Assembly: GCA_023418705.1 (NCBI GenBank)
Contig: JAEZYZ010000099.1
Location: forward strand, 1 to 15,192
Reading direction: 5' to 3'
Length of the DNA: 15,192 nucleotides
From: Pseudomonadota bacterium
GTDB taxonomy: Bacteria > Myxococcota_A > Polyangia > Polyangiales > Polyangiaceae
Under the pieces are notes generated by a model. It was given only the letters and a program-made list of their open reading frames with translations, made no database searches and had not been told where the DNA came from. Every line of letters begins with the position of its first letter. Position 1 is the first letter of the stretch. Both the position numbers and the translations under genes were made by a program. Below are positions 6,491 through 15,065 of the stretch, piece after piece.

Positions 6491-7036
6491 ATGCGCAGAA
6501 CCCCGGTCGAAACGGCGCGAACCGTGCTCGTCCCGATCGAGCCTTCCGACGGCCCCGAGCTGTGGCGCGTCATCGATGGCTCGCGCTGGCATCTGGAGCG
6601 GTGGTTGCCGTGGGTGCCTTTCAACAGCACGCCCGACGCCAGCCAACGGTACGCCGAGGCGTGCGCCGCCGACTGGGACGCGGGCCGCGCGGTCCGCTTC
6701 GCCATCCGCGAGCGGCAGTCGCGCGAGCTGCTCGGCGTCGTGGGGCTCGACTCGTGCGTCCACCTGCACCGCTCCTGCGAGCTCGGCTACTGGCTCAAGC
6801 TCGAGGCCACCAACCGCGGCATTATGTCGGAGGCCGCGCGGGCCTGCGTCGACTTCGCGCTGCGGCGCATGGGCGCCCACCGCATCCGCTGCGCAGCCGC
6901 GACGGACAACCATCAGAGCCTGCGCGTCATCGCACGCCTCGGCTTCCGCTTCGAGGGCATCGCCCGCCAGGCCGAATTCGTCGGCTCGCGCTGGCTCGAC
7001 CACGCCGTCTTCGCGCGCTTGTCTTCGGACGAGTGA
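6491..7036 (+). CDS. RimJ/RimL-type GNAT N-acetyltransferase
   Basis: Soluble acetyl-CoA-dependent acetyltransferase of the family that modifies ribosomal-protein N-termini, but with many other substrates across the family; the target here is unknown. It has 181 residues from the ATG at 6491, the usual size. The entry strand TVLVPIEPSDGPELW matches the family start. ELGYWLKLEATNRGIMSEA (97-115) is the acetyl-CoA loop and following helix, and DNHQSLRVIARLGFRFEG (139-156) is the typical final helix and strand. In-frame starts at 6464 (ATG) and 6410 (GTG, overlapping the kinase end) are possible but add family-unlike residues. It lies 71 bases after the kinase gene and 31 before the histidine kinase, in one transcription direction. 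Confidence 0.88.
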   Translation: MRRTPVETARTVLVPIEPSDGPELWRVIDGSRWHLERWLPWVPFNSTPDASQRYAEACAADWDAGRAVRFAIRERQSRELLGVVGLDSCVHLHRSCELGYWLKLEATNRGIMSEAARACVDFALRRMGAHRIRCAAATDNHQSLRVIARLGFRFEGIARQAEFVGSRWLDHAVFARLSSDE

Positions 7037-7055
7037 AGTGGCACGCCGAGCGCTC

Positions 7056-7059
7056 GGAG
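7056..7059 (+). promoter_or_regulatory. Ribosome-binding site for first histidine kinase
   Basis: GGAG (in GGAGAG) lies 8 bases before the GTG at 7068. It supports this GTG as the real start rather than a later ATG, none of which would keep the first membrane segment. Confidence 0.65.
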
Positions 7060-7067
7060 AGTAGCTT

Positions 7068-8618
7068 GTGGGCGTGCGGGCGTGGCACGGGATCAAGCGC
7101 AAATTGGCGCTCTGGCGGCGCTCCCGACGCCTCCCCACCGCCGCCAAGCCGCTGCCGTTCTTGCCGTGGCCCCCTGCGATCGTCGGCATCGTCGGCGTGG
7201 CGGTGGCGGTGGCGATCGCCCTTCTCGGCCTGCGCGCGCTGAACCTGCAGAGCGACGACGCGGCGGCGACCCGAGCGCGTGTGCTCGCGCTGACGCTCGC
7301 CGAGCGCGTGCGCGCCACCTCGTCCGAAGATCGGCAGGTGCTCATCGAGCGGGCGGCCCGCCGCTCCGGAGCCGAGCTGCTCCTGGTTCGGCAAGACGGT
7401 CGACTCTTGGTGGACAGCAGCCTGTCGCCGCCCGCACCCCAGCAGGTGGTGCGCCTGCTGATCGAGGGGGACGGCGAGACCACCACGGCGCTCGGCCGCA
7501 CGCGCTACTTCGTCGCGCCGCTCGGCCCACCGCTCGAGCACCTGGCTTTGATGGCGTTCGTGCGGGCCCCCGAGAGCTCCTTCGCGGCGACATCGCTCGT
7601 CAGCTCGGTCGCCGCGCTCACGGCCTTCTTGATCGGCGCCGCAGCGCTCGTGGCCTACGCCCTGGCGCGCGACGTGCACTCGGACGTCACTTACCTGAGC
7701 GAGCGCATCATCGCGATGGCGCGGCAGGACGCGGACCCGGCGGGCAAACCCCTGCCCCTACGATCGGCCGACCAGATCGCGCTCCTGACCAGCGCGTTCA
7801 ACGTGCTGGTTGGACGCTTCGCCGCTGCAGAGCAGGCGTACCGACGGAACCTGACCGGCGCGATGGCGTACGACCGGGACCGCACGGCGTTTCTGGCGGC
7901 GCTCAGCCACGAGCTGCGCACGCCGTTGAACGCCATCCTGGGATTCACCGACGTGCTGCTCAGCGAGGTGGACGGCCCGCTCGATCGCGACGCGCGCGAA
8001 AACTTGCAGATCGTCCGCGCCAGCGGCGATCACCTGCGCACCTTGATCAACGACGTGCTCGACCTTTCCGCGCTCGAGTCGGGGGAGCTGCGCCTCGACT
8101 CCGGTCCGGTCGACGTGCTGGTGGTCGCCGAAGGCGTGGTGCGCGAAGCGCAGGTGAACGCCCAGTGGAAACCGCTGGTGGTGGTGCTCCAAGGGGAACA
8201 CGCGATCGCCTGGGGGGACCCGGTTCGCGTGCGGCAAATCATCGGCAACCTGGTGAGCAACGCGGTCAAATTCACCAGCGAAGGCGTGGTCCGCGTCCGT
8301 GTCGAGGACCGCGCTGAGTTCGTCGCCATCATCGTCTCCGACACCGGCCCCGGCATCGCTCAGCACGAGCAGACGGCGATCTTCGAGGCCTACCGACAAT
8401 CGGGAGACCTCTCGGTGCGCGACGTGGGCACCGGGCTCGGGTTGTCCATCACCCGCCGGCTGGTGACGATGCACGGCGGCTTCGTCGAGCTCGAGAGCGA
8501 GATCGGCCAGGGGTCACGCTTCACGGTGCTGTTGCCGTCCGCCAAGAGCCCCCAAGCGGCGGCGGCCACGAAAGCCACGAGCGCGCTGCCGGTCGTGGAC
8601 TCAGAGGGGCCGCCATGA
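7068..8618 (+). CDS. Membrane sensor histidine kinase, complete
   Basis: Two-component sensor of 516 residues. A basic N-terminus leads to membrane segment 1 (about 37-56). An extracytoplasmic region of about 115 residues, with no family I recognise, follows, then membrane segment 2 (about 176-200) and a HAMP-like linker (about 200-255). The DHp helix carries SHELRTPLNAILGF with phospho-acceptor His281. The ATPase domain is intact: N-box NLVSNAVKFT (394-403), G1 DTGPGI (425-430), F-box near 439, and G2 GTGLGLS (454-460). The start is GTG with GGAG upstream. The stop overlaps the start of the next kinase by ATGA, implying translational coupling. No response regulator is encoded in the window, so it is an orphan in context; its partner is unknown. 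Confidence 0.95.
   Translation: MGVRAWHGIKRKLALWRRSRRLPTAAKPLPFLPWPPAIVGIVGVAVAVAIALLGLRALNLQSDDAAATRARVLALTLAERVRATSSEDRQVLIERAARRSGAELLLVRQDGRLLVDSSLSPPAPQQVVRLLIEGDGETTTALGRTRYFVAPLGPPLEHLALMAFVRAPESSFAATSLVSSVAALTAFLIGAAALVAYALARDVHSDVTYLSERIIAMARQDADPAGKPLPLRSADQIALLTSAFNVLVGRFAAAEQAYRRNLTGAMAYDRDRTAFLAALSHELRTPLNAILGFTDVLLSEVDGPLDRDARENLQIVRASGDHLRTLINDVLDLSALESGELRLDSGPVDVLVVAEGVVREAQVNAQWKPLVVVLQGEHAIAWGDPVRVRQIIGNLVSNAVKFTSEGVVRVRVEDRAEFVAIIVSDTGPGIAQHEQTAIFEAYRQSGDLSVRDVGTGLGLSITRRLVTMHGGFVELESEIGQGSRFTVLLPSAKSPQAAAATKATSALPVVDSEGPP
8603..8609 (+). promoter_or_regulatory. Ribosome-binding site of second histidine kinase
   Basis: AGAGGGG inside the end of the first kinase gene lies 5 bases before the ATG at 8615. 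Together with the ATGA overlap it fixes the start and indicates coupled translation. Confidence 0.6.
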
Positions 8619-10492
8619 TCGCGGCGGCGGCCAAGCTCACCTCTCGGGTGCTCGGGTATCAGGTCTTGGCGGCGCTCTGCACGAGCGTCCTGGTGTCCCT
8701 GCTGTCGCCTCGCCTGCTGCTCTTGCGCGGGCCGGTCGAGACCCTGGCCACGCGAGGCGTGCTGCTCGCCATCCTGGCCGGGTGTGGCATCGGGATCGCC
8801 CGCACGGCCTGGTTGCTCCGGCGGCACCGCTTCGTGCTGCGCTCGTTGGCGGTCGGGTCCCGCTCGATCGAGCCGTTCGAGATGCAGGAGCTCGTGGAAG
8901 AGCCCTGGCAGATCATGCTGCGCTGGCTCTTGCCTCCGGTCGGCGCCCTGGGCGTCCTCGCCACGGTGTTCCGCCCGTCGCTGCTCGACCAGGCCTCGGC
9001 GGTGGGTCTGGCGCTGCTCAGCGCGACCATGCTGGCCGCGGCCGCGCTGCCGTTGCACATCGCCATCCGCGCGGCCTTCCTGCGGGCGATCGAGCTCGCG
9101 CCGCCGGAGGTGATGCGGGAGGTCGTCGAACAAGCCGAAAAGAGCAATCGGGTCTCTCGCCGACGCACGTCGCGGCGCCTGGTCGCCGGCTTGATGATGC
9201 CGGTCGCGATGGTCGCCATCGGCTCGGCGTTGATCGCCAGCGCGCACCTGCGGCGCGCGGACGAACGCCAGCGCGAGGAGACGGCGCGCGCGCTGGCCCG
9301 GGCGGCGTTCGAGCCCGGCCCGGGCGTGCTGCCGGAGGCGGGCATCGCCGAAGCCGCCGAGGTCAGCAAGCGCTTCGGGTTTTCGGTTTGGGTGCTCGAT
9401 CGCAGCGGTTCCTACAGCATCGCGCGGGACGACGACGGCATCGTCGAGCTCAGGACCCCGCTCGACTATGGCAGCGCCCGCATCCGCTTCGCCAGCTCGA
9501 CGGTCGCCGGGCTCACCCTCGGACCGCTGTTGCTGTCGGTGTTCGCGGTCTGGACCGCGGCGCTGCTCGCTACCCTGCTGGGGCGCGCGCTGAGCAGCGA
9601 CCTGCACCGCGCCACCCGCGCCGTGCGGCTGATCACCGCCGGCGCGACGCTCTCGGAGGTGACGCGCATCGAACGCCCGCCTCGCTTTCGAGCCGTCGCC
9701 CAGCTCGAGATGGCGATCGAGCGGCTCGCGGGACGGTTCCGGGTCTTCGCGGCCGCTCAGGAGCGCGCCATCGAGGCCCGCGAGGCGGCGACGCGGATGC
9801 GGGGCCTGGTGTTCGCGAGCGTCAGCCACGATCTGAAGAGCCCGCTCAACGCCATCCTGGGCTTCACGGCCTTGGTGCGGCAGAGCTCGCAGCTGACCGC
9901 GGAGCAGGCCGAGAGCCTGGAGGTCATCGAGCGGCGCGGTCGGGAGCTTTTGGCCCTGATCGAGACCGTGCTCGACGCGGCGCGTGTGGAGGCCGGTCAG
10001 CTCAAGCTGGTCAAGGAGCGCATCGCGATCAACGACCTCTTGGGCCAGGCGACGCAGAAGGGTAAGGACCTCGGCGGGAGGCCGGAAATCGACGTCGTCG
10101 GCGAGCTCCACCCGGGCGTCGAGGCCCTGATCGTCGATCGGGTTCAGCTCGCCCGCGCGCTGGCGACCTTCATCGGCCACTCGGTGCGGACCGCCCAACG
10201 GTCGCCGGTGCGCTGGCGCGCTGCCCTCGCCAGCCACCAGCGGGTCGCCATCGACGTCACGGTGCCGAGCCAACGCTTCAGCGCCCAGAAGCTCGAGGAC
10301 ATGCTGAGCCCGGCGCAGCGGGTCGGCTCGAGCGAGCCGCGCGGGCTGGCGTTGGCGCTCAGCCTGGCCCGCGCCATCGTGGAGCTGCACGGCGGCAGCG
10401 TGCGGGTCCATGATCGAGGCGAGCGGGGCGCCGTCTTCTGTATCCGCCTGCCCGACAGCGAGCGGCGGCTGGCGCGGCGCCTCCGGCGCTGA
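8615..10492 (+). CDS. Degenerate polytopic sensor histidine kinase
   Basis: 625 residues. About six membrane segments are visible (roughly 13-30, 47-68, 103-119, 128-152, 188-209, 297-322), with a soluble loop of about 87 residues (210-296) before the last. A linker then leads to a DHp domain with SHDLKSPLNAILGFTALV and His405, closely resembling its neighbour. The C-terminal domain keeps the histidine kinase layout but not its ATP site: the N-box region reads ALATFIGHSVRT without either Asn, no DxGxG G1 motif is found, and G2 reads PRGLALAL instead of GTGLGL. It probably cannot phosphorylate itself and may act as a heterodimer partner, phosphotransfer or phosphatase subunit of the kinase at 7068-8618 (inference). 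The frame is intact, so it is not a pseudogene. Confidence 0.88.
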   Translation: MIAAAAKLTSRVLGYQVLAALCTSVLVSLLSPRLLLLRGPVETLATRGVLLAILAGCGIGIARTAWLLRRHRFVLRSLAVGSRSIEPFEMQELVEEPWQIMLRWLLPPVGALGVLATVFRPSLLDQASAVGLALLSATMLAAAALPLHIAIRAAFLRAIELAPPEVMREVVEQAEKSNRVSRRRTSRRLVAGLMMPVAMVAIGSALIASAHLRRADERQREETARALARAAFEPGPGVLPEAGIAEAAEVSKRFGFSVWVLDRSGSYSIARDDDGIVELRTPLDYGSARIRFASSTVAGLTLGPLLLSVFAVWTAALLATLLGRALSSDLHRATRAVRLITAGATLSEVTRIERPPRFRAVAQLEMAIERLAGRFRVFAAAQERAIEAREAATRMRGLVFASVSHDLKSPLNAILGFTALVRQSSQLTAEQAESLEVIERRGRELLALIETVLDAARVEAGQLKLVKERIAINDLLGQATQKGKDLGGRPEIDVVGELHPGVEALIVDRVQLARALATFIGHSVRTAQRSPVRWRAALASHQRVAIDVTVPSQRFSAQKLEDMLSPAQRVGSSEPRGLALALSLARAIVELHGGSVRVHDRGERGAVFCIRLPDSERRLARRLRR

Positions 10493-10528
10493 CATTTTCT
10501 GGCCCTGCCGCCCCGCGTCCGGATCGCG

Positions 10529-10534
10529 TATACC
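10529..10534 (+). promoter_or_regulatory. Possible recN -10 element
   Basis: TATACC, an AT-rich hexamer in GC-rich sequence, ends 9 bases before the recN ATG. If it is used, transcription would start at or within a few bases of the ATG, giving a nearly leaderless mRNA. This would explain why no Shine-Dalgarno sequence is seen. No good -35 hexamer is present. Confidence 0.25.
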
Positions 10535-10543
10535 AGCGGCCGC

Positions 10544-12280
10544 ATGCTGAGCTATCTGCGGATCCGCGGCCTGGCTCTGCTCGACGACGTCACGCTCGAG
10601 CTGGCCCCGGGTCTGAACGTGCTGACGGGGGAGACCGGCGCCGGCAAGTCCATCATCGTCGACGCTTTGACGTTGCTGCGCGGGGCCCGGGCCCGCGCGG
10701 AGCTGGTTCGGAGCGGTGAGGCGAACGCCATCGTCGACGCACAGTTCGAGCTCGCTGGCGACGCCGAGGCACAGGTCGAAGAGGTCCTGCGAGAGCACGG
10801 GCTCCCCTCGGCGACCGGCGAAATCGTGATCCAGCGCGTCGTGCCGCGCTCCGGCCGGGGCCGCTGCTTCGTGCAAGGCCAGTTGACGACGCAAGCGGTG
10901 CTGGAGCGCATCTCCGAGCATCTGATCGACGTGTGCAGCCAGCATGAGCACCACTCGCTCACCCGCGTGAGCCGCCACCTGGATTTGCTCGACAGCTTCG
11001 CACGGCTCGACGGCGACCTGTCCGCCTACGCCGAGCGCTACCGCGCCTACCGGGAAGCTCGCGCCGCGTTCGAGTCGCTGACGGCCCGCGCCGCCGACGC
11101 GGGCAAACGCGCCGACTACCTGCGGTTCCAGGTCGAGGAAATCGAGCGGGCTTCGCCCGCGCCGGGAGAGCTCGAAGGCCTCGCGCGCAAGCTCGAGCTG
11201 ATGCGCCACGCCCATCGCTGGGTGAGCTTGGCTCGCGACGCCGAGCAAGAGCTCTACGAAGCGGAGCAGTCCATCATCGGCCGCCTGGCGAACCTGGCCG
11301 ATCGCTGCCGAGAAGGCCGCGACAGCTCCGAGCGGCTGGCGCACATGACCGAGCAGCTCGACGCGGCCCGCATCGCCTGCGACGAGGCGGTCCACGAGGC
11401 GCAGCGGCTCCTGGGCGAGCTCGACTTCGACCCGGTGGAGCTCGACCAGGCCGAGGAACGGGCGTCGCTCCTGATCGGTCTCGGGCGCCGGCACGGCGTG
11501 AGCCCGGACGAGCTCGGCGGCGAGCTCGCCGCCATGCGCGCGGAGCTCGAGGAGCTCAGCAACGTCGAAGAACGGCTCGCGGCGCTCCGGCAAGAGAGCG
11601 ATCGGCTCGAGCGGCTCTGCGTCGAGCACGCGGAGCGCTTGCACCAGGCGCGGCGCGCAGCCGTCGAACGGCTCGGCGCGGCGCTCCAAGCGGAGCTCTC
11701 GGCGCTGCACCTGCCGGAGGCCCGCTTCGGCACCGAGGTGGAGCTGCTGCCCAAGGAGCAGCTGTCCGTCCACGGACTCAGCCGGGTCCAGTTCTTGTTC
11801 TCCGCCAACCCGGGCGAACCGCTCGCTCCCCTCACCCGCGTCGCCTCCGGCGGCGAGCTGTCCCGCGTGCTCTTGGCCCTCAAGGGGGTGCTGTCCACCG
11901 GCGACAGCGAGGCGACCAACGTCTTCGACGAGGTCGACGCCGGGGTCGGTGGCGCGGTGGCCGAAGCCATCGGGCGGCGGCTGCGCCGCGCCGCCGAGCG
12001 GCACCAGGTTTTGTGCATCACCCACCTGCCCCAGATCGCCGCCTTCGCACACGCGCACCTGCGGGTCGAAAAACAATCCCGGGCTGGGCGCACCACGACG
12101 CGCGTGGCCGTCCTCGACGGCGGCGAGCGTCGCGAAGAGCTCGCCCGCATGCTCGGCGGCTCTCGGGTGACCGAGAGCGCGCGGCAACACGCCGGGCAGC
12201 TCATCGAAGAAGCCGAGCGAGGCAGCGCGGCCGCGAAGCGCGCACGCAGGGGCAGCGGGTCGACGCGGGCGCGCCCGTGA
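10544..12280 (+). CDS. recN: DNA repair protein RecN
   Basis: SMC-like ATPase acting early in double-strand break repair by holding DNA ends and sister duplexes. At 578 residues it is near the usual 550-ish length. It starts with MLSYLRIRGLALLDDVTLEL, followed by Walker A GETGAGKS (29-36). A long charged coiled-coil region spans about 150-385, interrupted near its middle. The C-terminal half carries the ABC signature ASGGELSR (434-441), Walker B TNVFDEVD (458-465) with GVGG, and the H-loop CITHLPQIAAFA (491-502). The family ends near 556; the last 20 or so residues are a basic low-complexity tail. It starts 51 bases after the degenerate kinase, so read-through is possible, and it ends 30 bases from the convergent L,D-transpeptidase gene. 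No SOS box was recognised. Confidence 0.97.
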   Translation: MLSYLRIRGLALLDDVTLELAPGLNVLTGETGAGKSIIVDALTLLRGARARAELVRSGEANAIVDAQFELAGDAEAQVEEVLREHGLPSATGEIVIQRVVPRSGRGRCFVQGQLTTQAVLERISEHLIDVCSQHEHHSLTRVSRHLDLLDSFARLDGDLSAYAERYRAYREARAAFESLTARAADAGKRADYLRFQVEEIERASPAPGELEGLARKLELMRHAHRWVSLARDAEQELYEAEQSIIGRLANLADRCREGRDSSERLAHMTEQLDAARIACDEAVHEAQRLLGELDFDPVELDQAEERASLLIGLGRRHGVSPDELGGELAAMRAELEELSNVEERLAALRQESDRLERLCVEHAERLHQARRAAVERLGAALQAELSALHLPEARFGTEVELLPKEQLSVHGLSRVQFLFSANPGEPLAPLTRVASGGELSRVLLALKGVLSTGDSEATNVFDEVDAGVGGAVAEAIGRRLRRAAERHQVLCITHLPQIAAFAHAHLRVEKQSRAGRTTTRVAVLDGGERREELARMLGGSRVTESARQHAGQLIEEAERGSAAAKRARRGSGSTRARP

Positions 12281-12310
12281 GCGCCGCTGGGCTCGACGCG
12301 TCCCGACCGC

Positions 12311-13816
12311 TCAGCGCGCGATCACCACGAAGCTCCCTCGTCCATTGGGTCCGCTGGCGATCACGCCATGCCAGCCGGGGGGCAGCGCGGGATCGGTCCA
12401 GTCGAAGAGCCACTTGCCGTCGGCGGGTGACAGGTTGACGCAACCGGCGCTCATCGGCTCGCCGAAGTCCTCGTGCCAGTACGCGGTGTGCAGCGCGAAC
12501 GGCATGTTGAAGTACTGCGCGTAGGGAACGTCGGCGATCCAGAAGCTGCGCTGGTCCCCCTGTTCAGGGCTCATGTCGTCGGTCAGGTGCTTGAACGTGA
12601 TGCGATAGATGCCAAGCGGCGTGGTGCTCCACTTCACCGGATCACGCCCTTTGACCGGGACGCCGCCCGCCCCGGGCGACACGAGGGTCGTGAAGACGGG
12701 CCTCAGGCCTTCGTAGGCGACGAGCGTGCCCGCCGTGATGCTGACGCGGATCCACTTGTCGTCGGGCTTCACCCCCCAAGGGAGGCGGGCGGCGGGCTCC
12801 ACCTGGCTGACCTGATCCGCGCGCACGAACGAGCGCGCACCCGGCCCCCGGCGGCGCGCCACCGGCAGGTAGCGTTGGCCGTCGATCTCGACGGGAGCCG
12901 CGACGCCGTCCAGGTCGATGGGCGTTCGCGGCGGCCACACCCGGCCGCTATCGACCACGCGGCCACCGTCGCGGTGGTACGCGACCACCGGCTGGCTGCG
13001 CGTCCAGGCGATCGGCAAATCGCGGCCAGCCCCGAGCTCGACGCCGTGGAAGGTCGAGACGCGGTAGGGACGCACGCGATCGGCAGGGACCACGGTGCCG
13101 TCGGCGCTCAGCAGAAAAACTCGGCCGCGGTGCTCGAAGGCTCGGGTGAAGGACAGCAGCGAGCCATGGGGGATCGCGCGAGCCACCAGCTGCTCCTCCA
13201 CCGCTGCCCGCGCCGACCCGCCGCCGTGCAGGAACGTCGGAACGGGGCCATCGACCGGGATCGGCCGCTGCTCGGCGAGCCGTTCGTGCCCACGGTTGCC
13301 CCAAGACTGCGGGCGAAAGCTGCCCGCGGGGCCGTAGGCCCGCTCGGCCTGGCGCCACTCCTCGGGTTCGGGCAACCGGCGGTACATGGGCGCGCCGTTC
13401 GACAGCGCATACCGAAACGGCAGCGGCGCGTGCCGCGCGAGCGTGGACTGACGGCTGCGGACCACGCGATCGTCCGCCGAGAGCGAGGCGCTCCGGTCGA
13501 GGCAGACGAAACCAAACGGCTGCACGGCGTACCACCCGCCGGCGCACCCGGGCCCGGCGATCGGATCGGTGCGCGCCAACCGTACGGCGTGTCCGGGCCG
13601 CACGTAGCCGAGCTGCTGCCCGCGCTTGCTCGGCTCGGGGTAGACCCACATGCCGTAGCTGCGGCTATGCATGCTGTTCGGTGGCGAGCGAGATCCAGCG
13701 CTGCCTGGCGCAGCGCCGGCGCCCTCCCCGGGCGTCGCCTCGGTGGGCTCCGCTGCGGCCAGCCCGCTCGAGAGCATCACCACCGCCGCCAGCTGCCAGA
13801 TCGCGCGGCTCTCCAT
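12311..13816 (-). CDS. Exported L,D-transpeptidase (YkuD family)
   Basis: 501 residues. Residues 1-22 look like a Sec signal peptide (hydrophobic AIWQLAAVVMLSSGLA, then AAA before EP), so it acts in the periplasm on peptidoglycan, forming 3-3 cross-links or attaching proteins to the wall. The N-terminal part (about 50-110) looks SH3-like, with Cys91 and Cys105 as a possible disulfide. A second SH3-like stretch may lie near 230-255. The catalytic domain (about 355-501) has HTAYWHEDFGEPMSAGCVNL, with catalytic Cys459, His443 and the S-x-G-C-x-N form of the motif. The start at 13816 is chosen for the signal peptide; 13882 is possible but spoils it. No clear ribosome site. Divergent from ruvB across 110 bases. 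Substrate specificity is unknown. Confidence 0.9.
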   Translation of the reverse strand: MESRAIWQLAAVVMLSSGLAAAEPTEATPGEGAGAAPGSAGSRSPPNSMHSRSYGMWVYPEPSKRGQQLGYVRPGHAVRLARTDPIAGPGCAGGWYAVQPFGFVCLDRSASLSADDRVVRSRQSTLARHAPLPFRYALSNGAPMYRRLPEPEEWRQAERAYGPAGSFRPQSWGNRGHERLAEQRPIPVDGPVPTFLHGGGSARAAVEEQLVARAIPHGSLLSFTRAFEHRGRVFLLSADGTVVPADRVRPYRVSTFHGVELGAGRDLPIAWTRSQPVVAYHRDGGRVVDSGRVWPPRTPIDLDGVAAPVEIDGQRYLPVARRRGPGARSFVRADQVSQVEPAARLPWGVKPDDKWIRVSITAGTLVAYEGLRPVFTTLVSPGAGGVPVKGRDPVKWSTTPLGIYRITFKHLTDDMSPEQGDQRSFWIADVPYAQYFNMPFALHTAYWHEDFGEPMSAGCVNLSPADGKWLFDWTDPALPPGWHGVIASGPNGRGSFVVIAR

Positions 13817-13926
13817 GGCGGAGAGGATTTCGTCAGAATTCCGGCCGCACCGCAAGCCGGCCGCGGCCGTGCGCGCCGCCATGGCCGTTGCGGCGGTCCC
13901 ATGTTACGAGCCGATCGTCCAACGTC

Positions 13927-14988
13927 ATGGCCCAACGCCCCTCGAAATCCCCGCCCTCTGCCGCCGGGCCGGAGCAGCGCTTGGTGGAGACCACGCGCGC
14001 CGAAGACGACGAGCGCTTCGACAGGATTTTCCGCCCGCAGGCGCTCGATGACTTCGTGGGGCAGGAGAGACACAAGCAGAACCTGCGCGTCTACGTGCGC
14101 GCGGCGTTGGCGCGAAAAGAGCCGCTCGATCACATCCTTTTGTGCGGCCCGCCCGGGCTCGGCAAGACCACGCTGGCGCACATCTTGGCCAAGGAGATGG
14201 GCGTTCAGCTGTTCATCACGAGCGGCCCTGCCGTCGAGCACAAGGGGGTGTTGACCGGCTTGCTGACGCGGCTCGAGCGTGGCGACATCCTCTTCATCGA
14301 CGAGATCCATCGTCTGAGCGCCGTGGTCGAGGAAGCCTTGTATCCCGCCATCGAAGACTTCCGCATCGACGTGATGATGGGCGACGGCGCGTACGCCGAG
14401 AGCATCCCCCTCGACTTGAAGCCCTTCACGCTGGTCGGCGCGACGACCCGCACCGGCCTGTTGACGAAACCTCTGCACGAGCGCTTCGGCGTGACCCTGC
14501 GCCTCGATTTCTACGCCCCCGCGGACTTGCAGCGCATCATCGAACGGAGCGCCCATCTCATCGGGATCGAATGCGACCAGGACGCGGCGTACGAGCTCGG
14601 GCAGCGGTCCCGCGGGACCCCGCGGGTCGCCAACCGGCTGCTCCGGCGCGTGCGCGACTTCGCCGAAGTCGAAGGCGAAGGGCGGATCACCCGGCGCATC
14701 GTCCAGCACAGCTGCGAGCGGCTCGAGGTGGACCCTGCCGGGCTCGACGAGATGGATCGGCGGCTGCTACGCATCATCATCGACCACTACGACGGCGGCC
14801 CCGTCGGGGTGGAGACGCTCGCTGCGGCGATGGCCGAGCCGCGCGACACCATCGAAGACGTCTACGAGCCCTACCTCCTGCAGCAAGGCTTCTTGGGTCG
14901 CACCCCCCGGGGCCGCGTCGCCACCTCGAAGGCCTACGAGCACCTGCGCCTGGAACCACCCAAACCCGGGCAGCGCAGCCTCTTCTGA
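13927..14988 (+). CDS. ruvB: Holliday junction helicase motor RuvB
   Basis: Hexameric AAA+ motor that drives branch migration with RuvA during recombinational repair. At 353 residues it is close to the usual 330-350. The N-terminal tail (about 1-28) is longer than average. RPQALDDFVGQ (37-46) opens the core; Walker A GPPGLGKT (74-81), Walker B IDEIH (124-128), sensor 1 GATTR (171-175), KPLHERFG with the arginine finger region (181-188), and sensor 2 GTPRVANRLLRRVRD (230-244) follow. The winged-helix end has EPYLLQQGFLGRTPRGR (314-330). The ATG at 13927 is the first after the short divergent gap; no strong Shine-Dalgarno. Neither ruvA nor ruvC is adjacent, although recN, another recombination gene, is two genes away. 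Confidence 0.98.
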   Translation: MAQRPSKSPPSAAGPEQRLVETTRAEDDERFDRIFRPQALDDFVGQERHKQNLRVYVRAALARKEPLDHILLCGPPGLGKTTLAHILAKEMGVQLFITSGPAVEHKGVLTGLLTRLERGDILFIDEIHRLSAVVEEALYPAIEDFRIDVMMGDGAYAESIPLDLKPFTLVGATTRTGLLTKPLHERFGVTLRLDFYAPADLQRIIERSAHLIGIECDQDAAYELGQRSRGTPRVANRLLRRVRDFAEVEGEGRITRRIVQHSCERLEVDPAGLDEMDRRLLRIIIDHYDGGPVGVETLAAAMAEPRDTIEDVYEPYLLQQGFLGRTPRGRVATSKAYEHLRLEPPKPGQRSLF

Positions 14989-15065
14989 CCTGGGCACGCT
15001 GAGGCCGCGCCGCCAGCGACGAGCTCCCCTGGCTTTTGTTCCAGGAAGAGCATCAGGGCCTTCGG

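Noticed and set aside
8390..12190. A minus-strand open frame of 1266 codons across both histidine kinase genes and recN
   Set aside because: It is antisense to genes with clear domain motifs. Its translation is low-complexity (Arg, Ala, Gln, Gly, Asp), as expected from high-GC third codon positions, and shows no recognisable family.
15028..15045. CCTGG/CCAGG hairpin after ruvB as a terminator
   Set aside because: The stem is only five pairs with an 8-base loop, and GGAAGAG rather than a T-run follows it.
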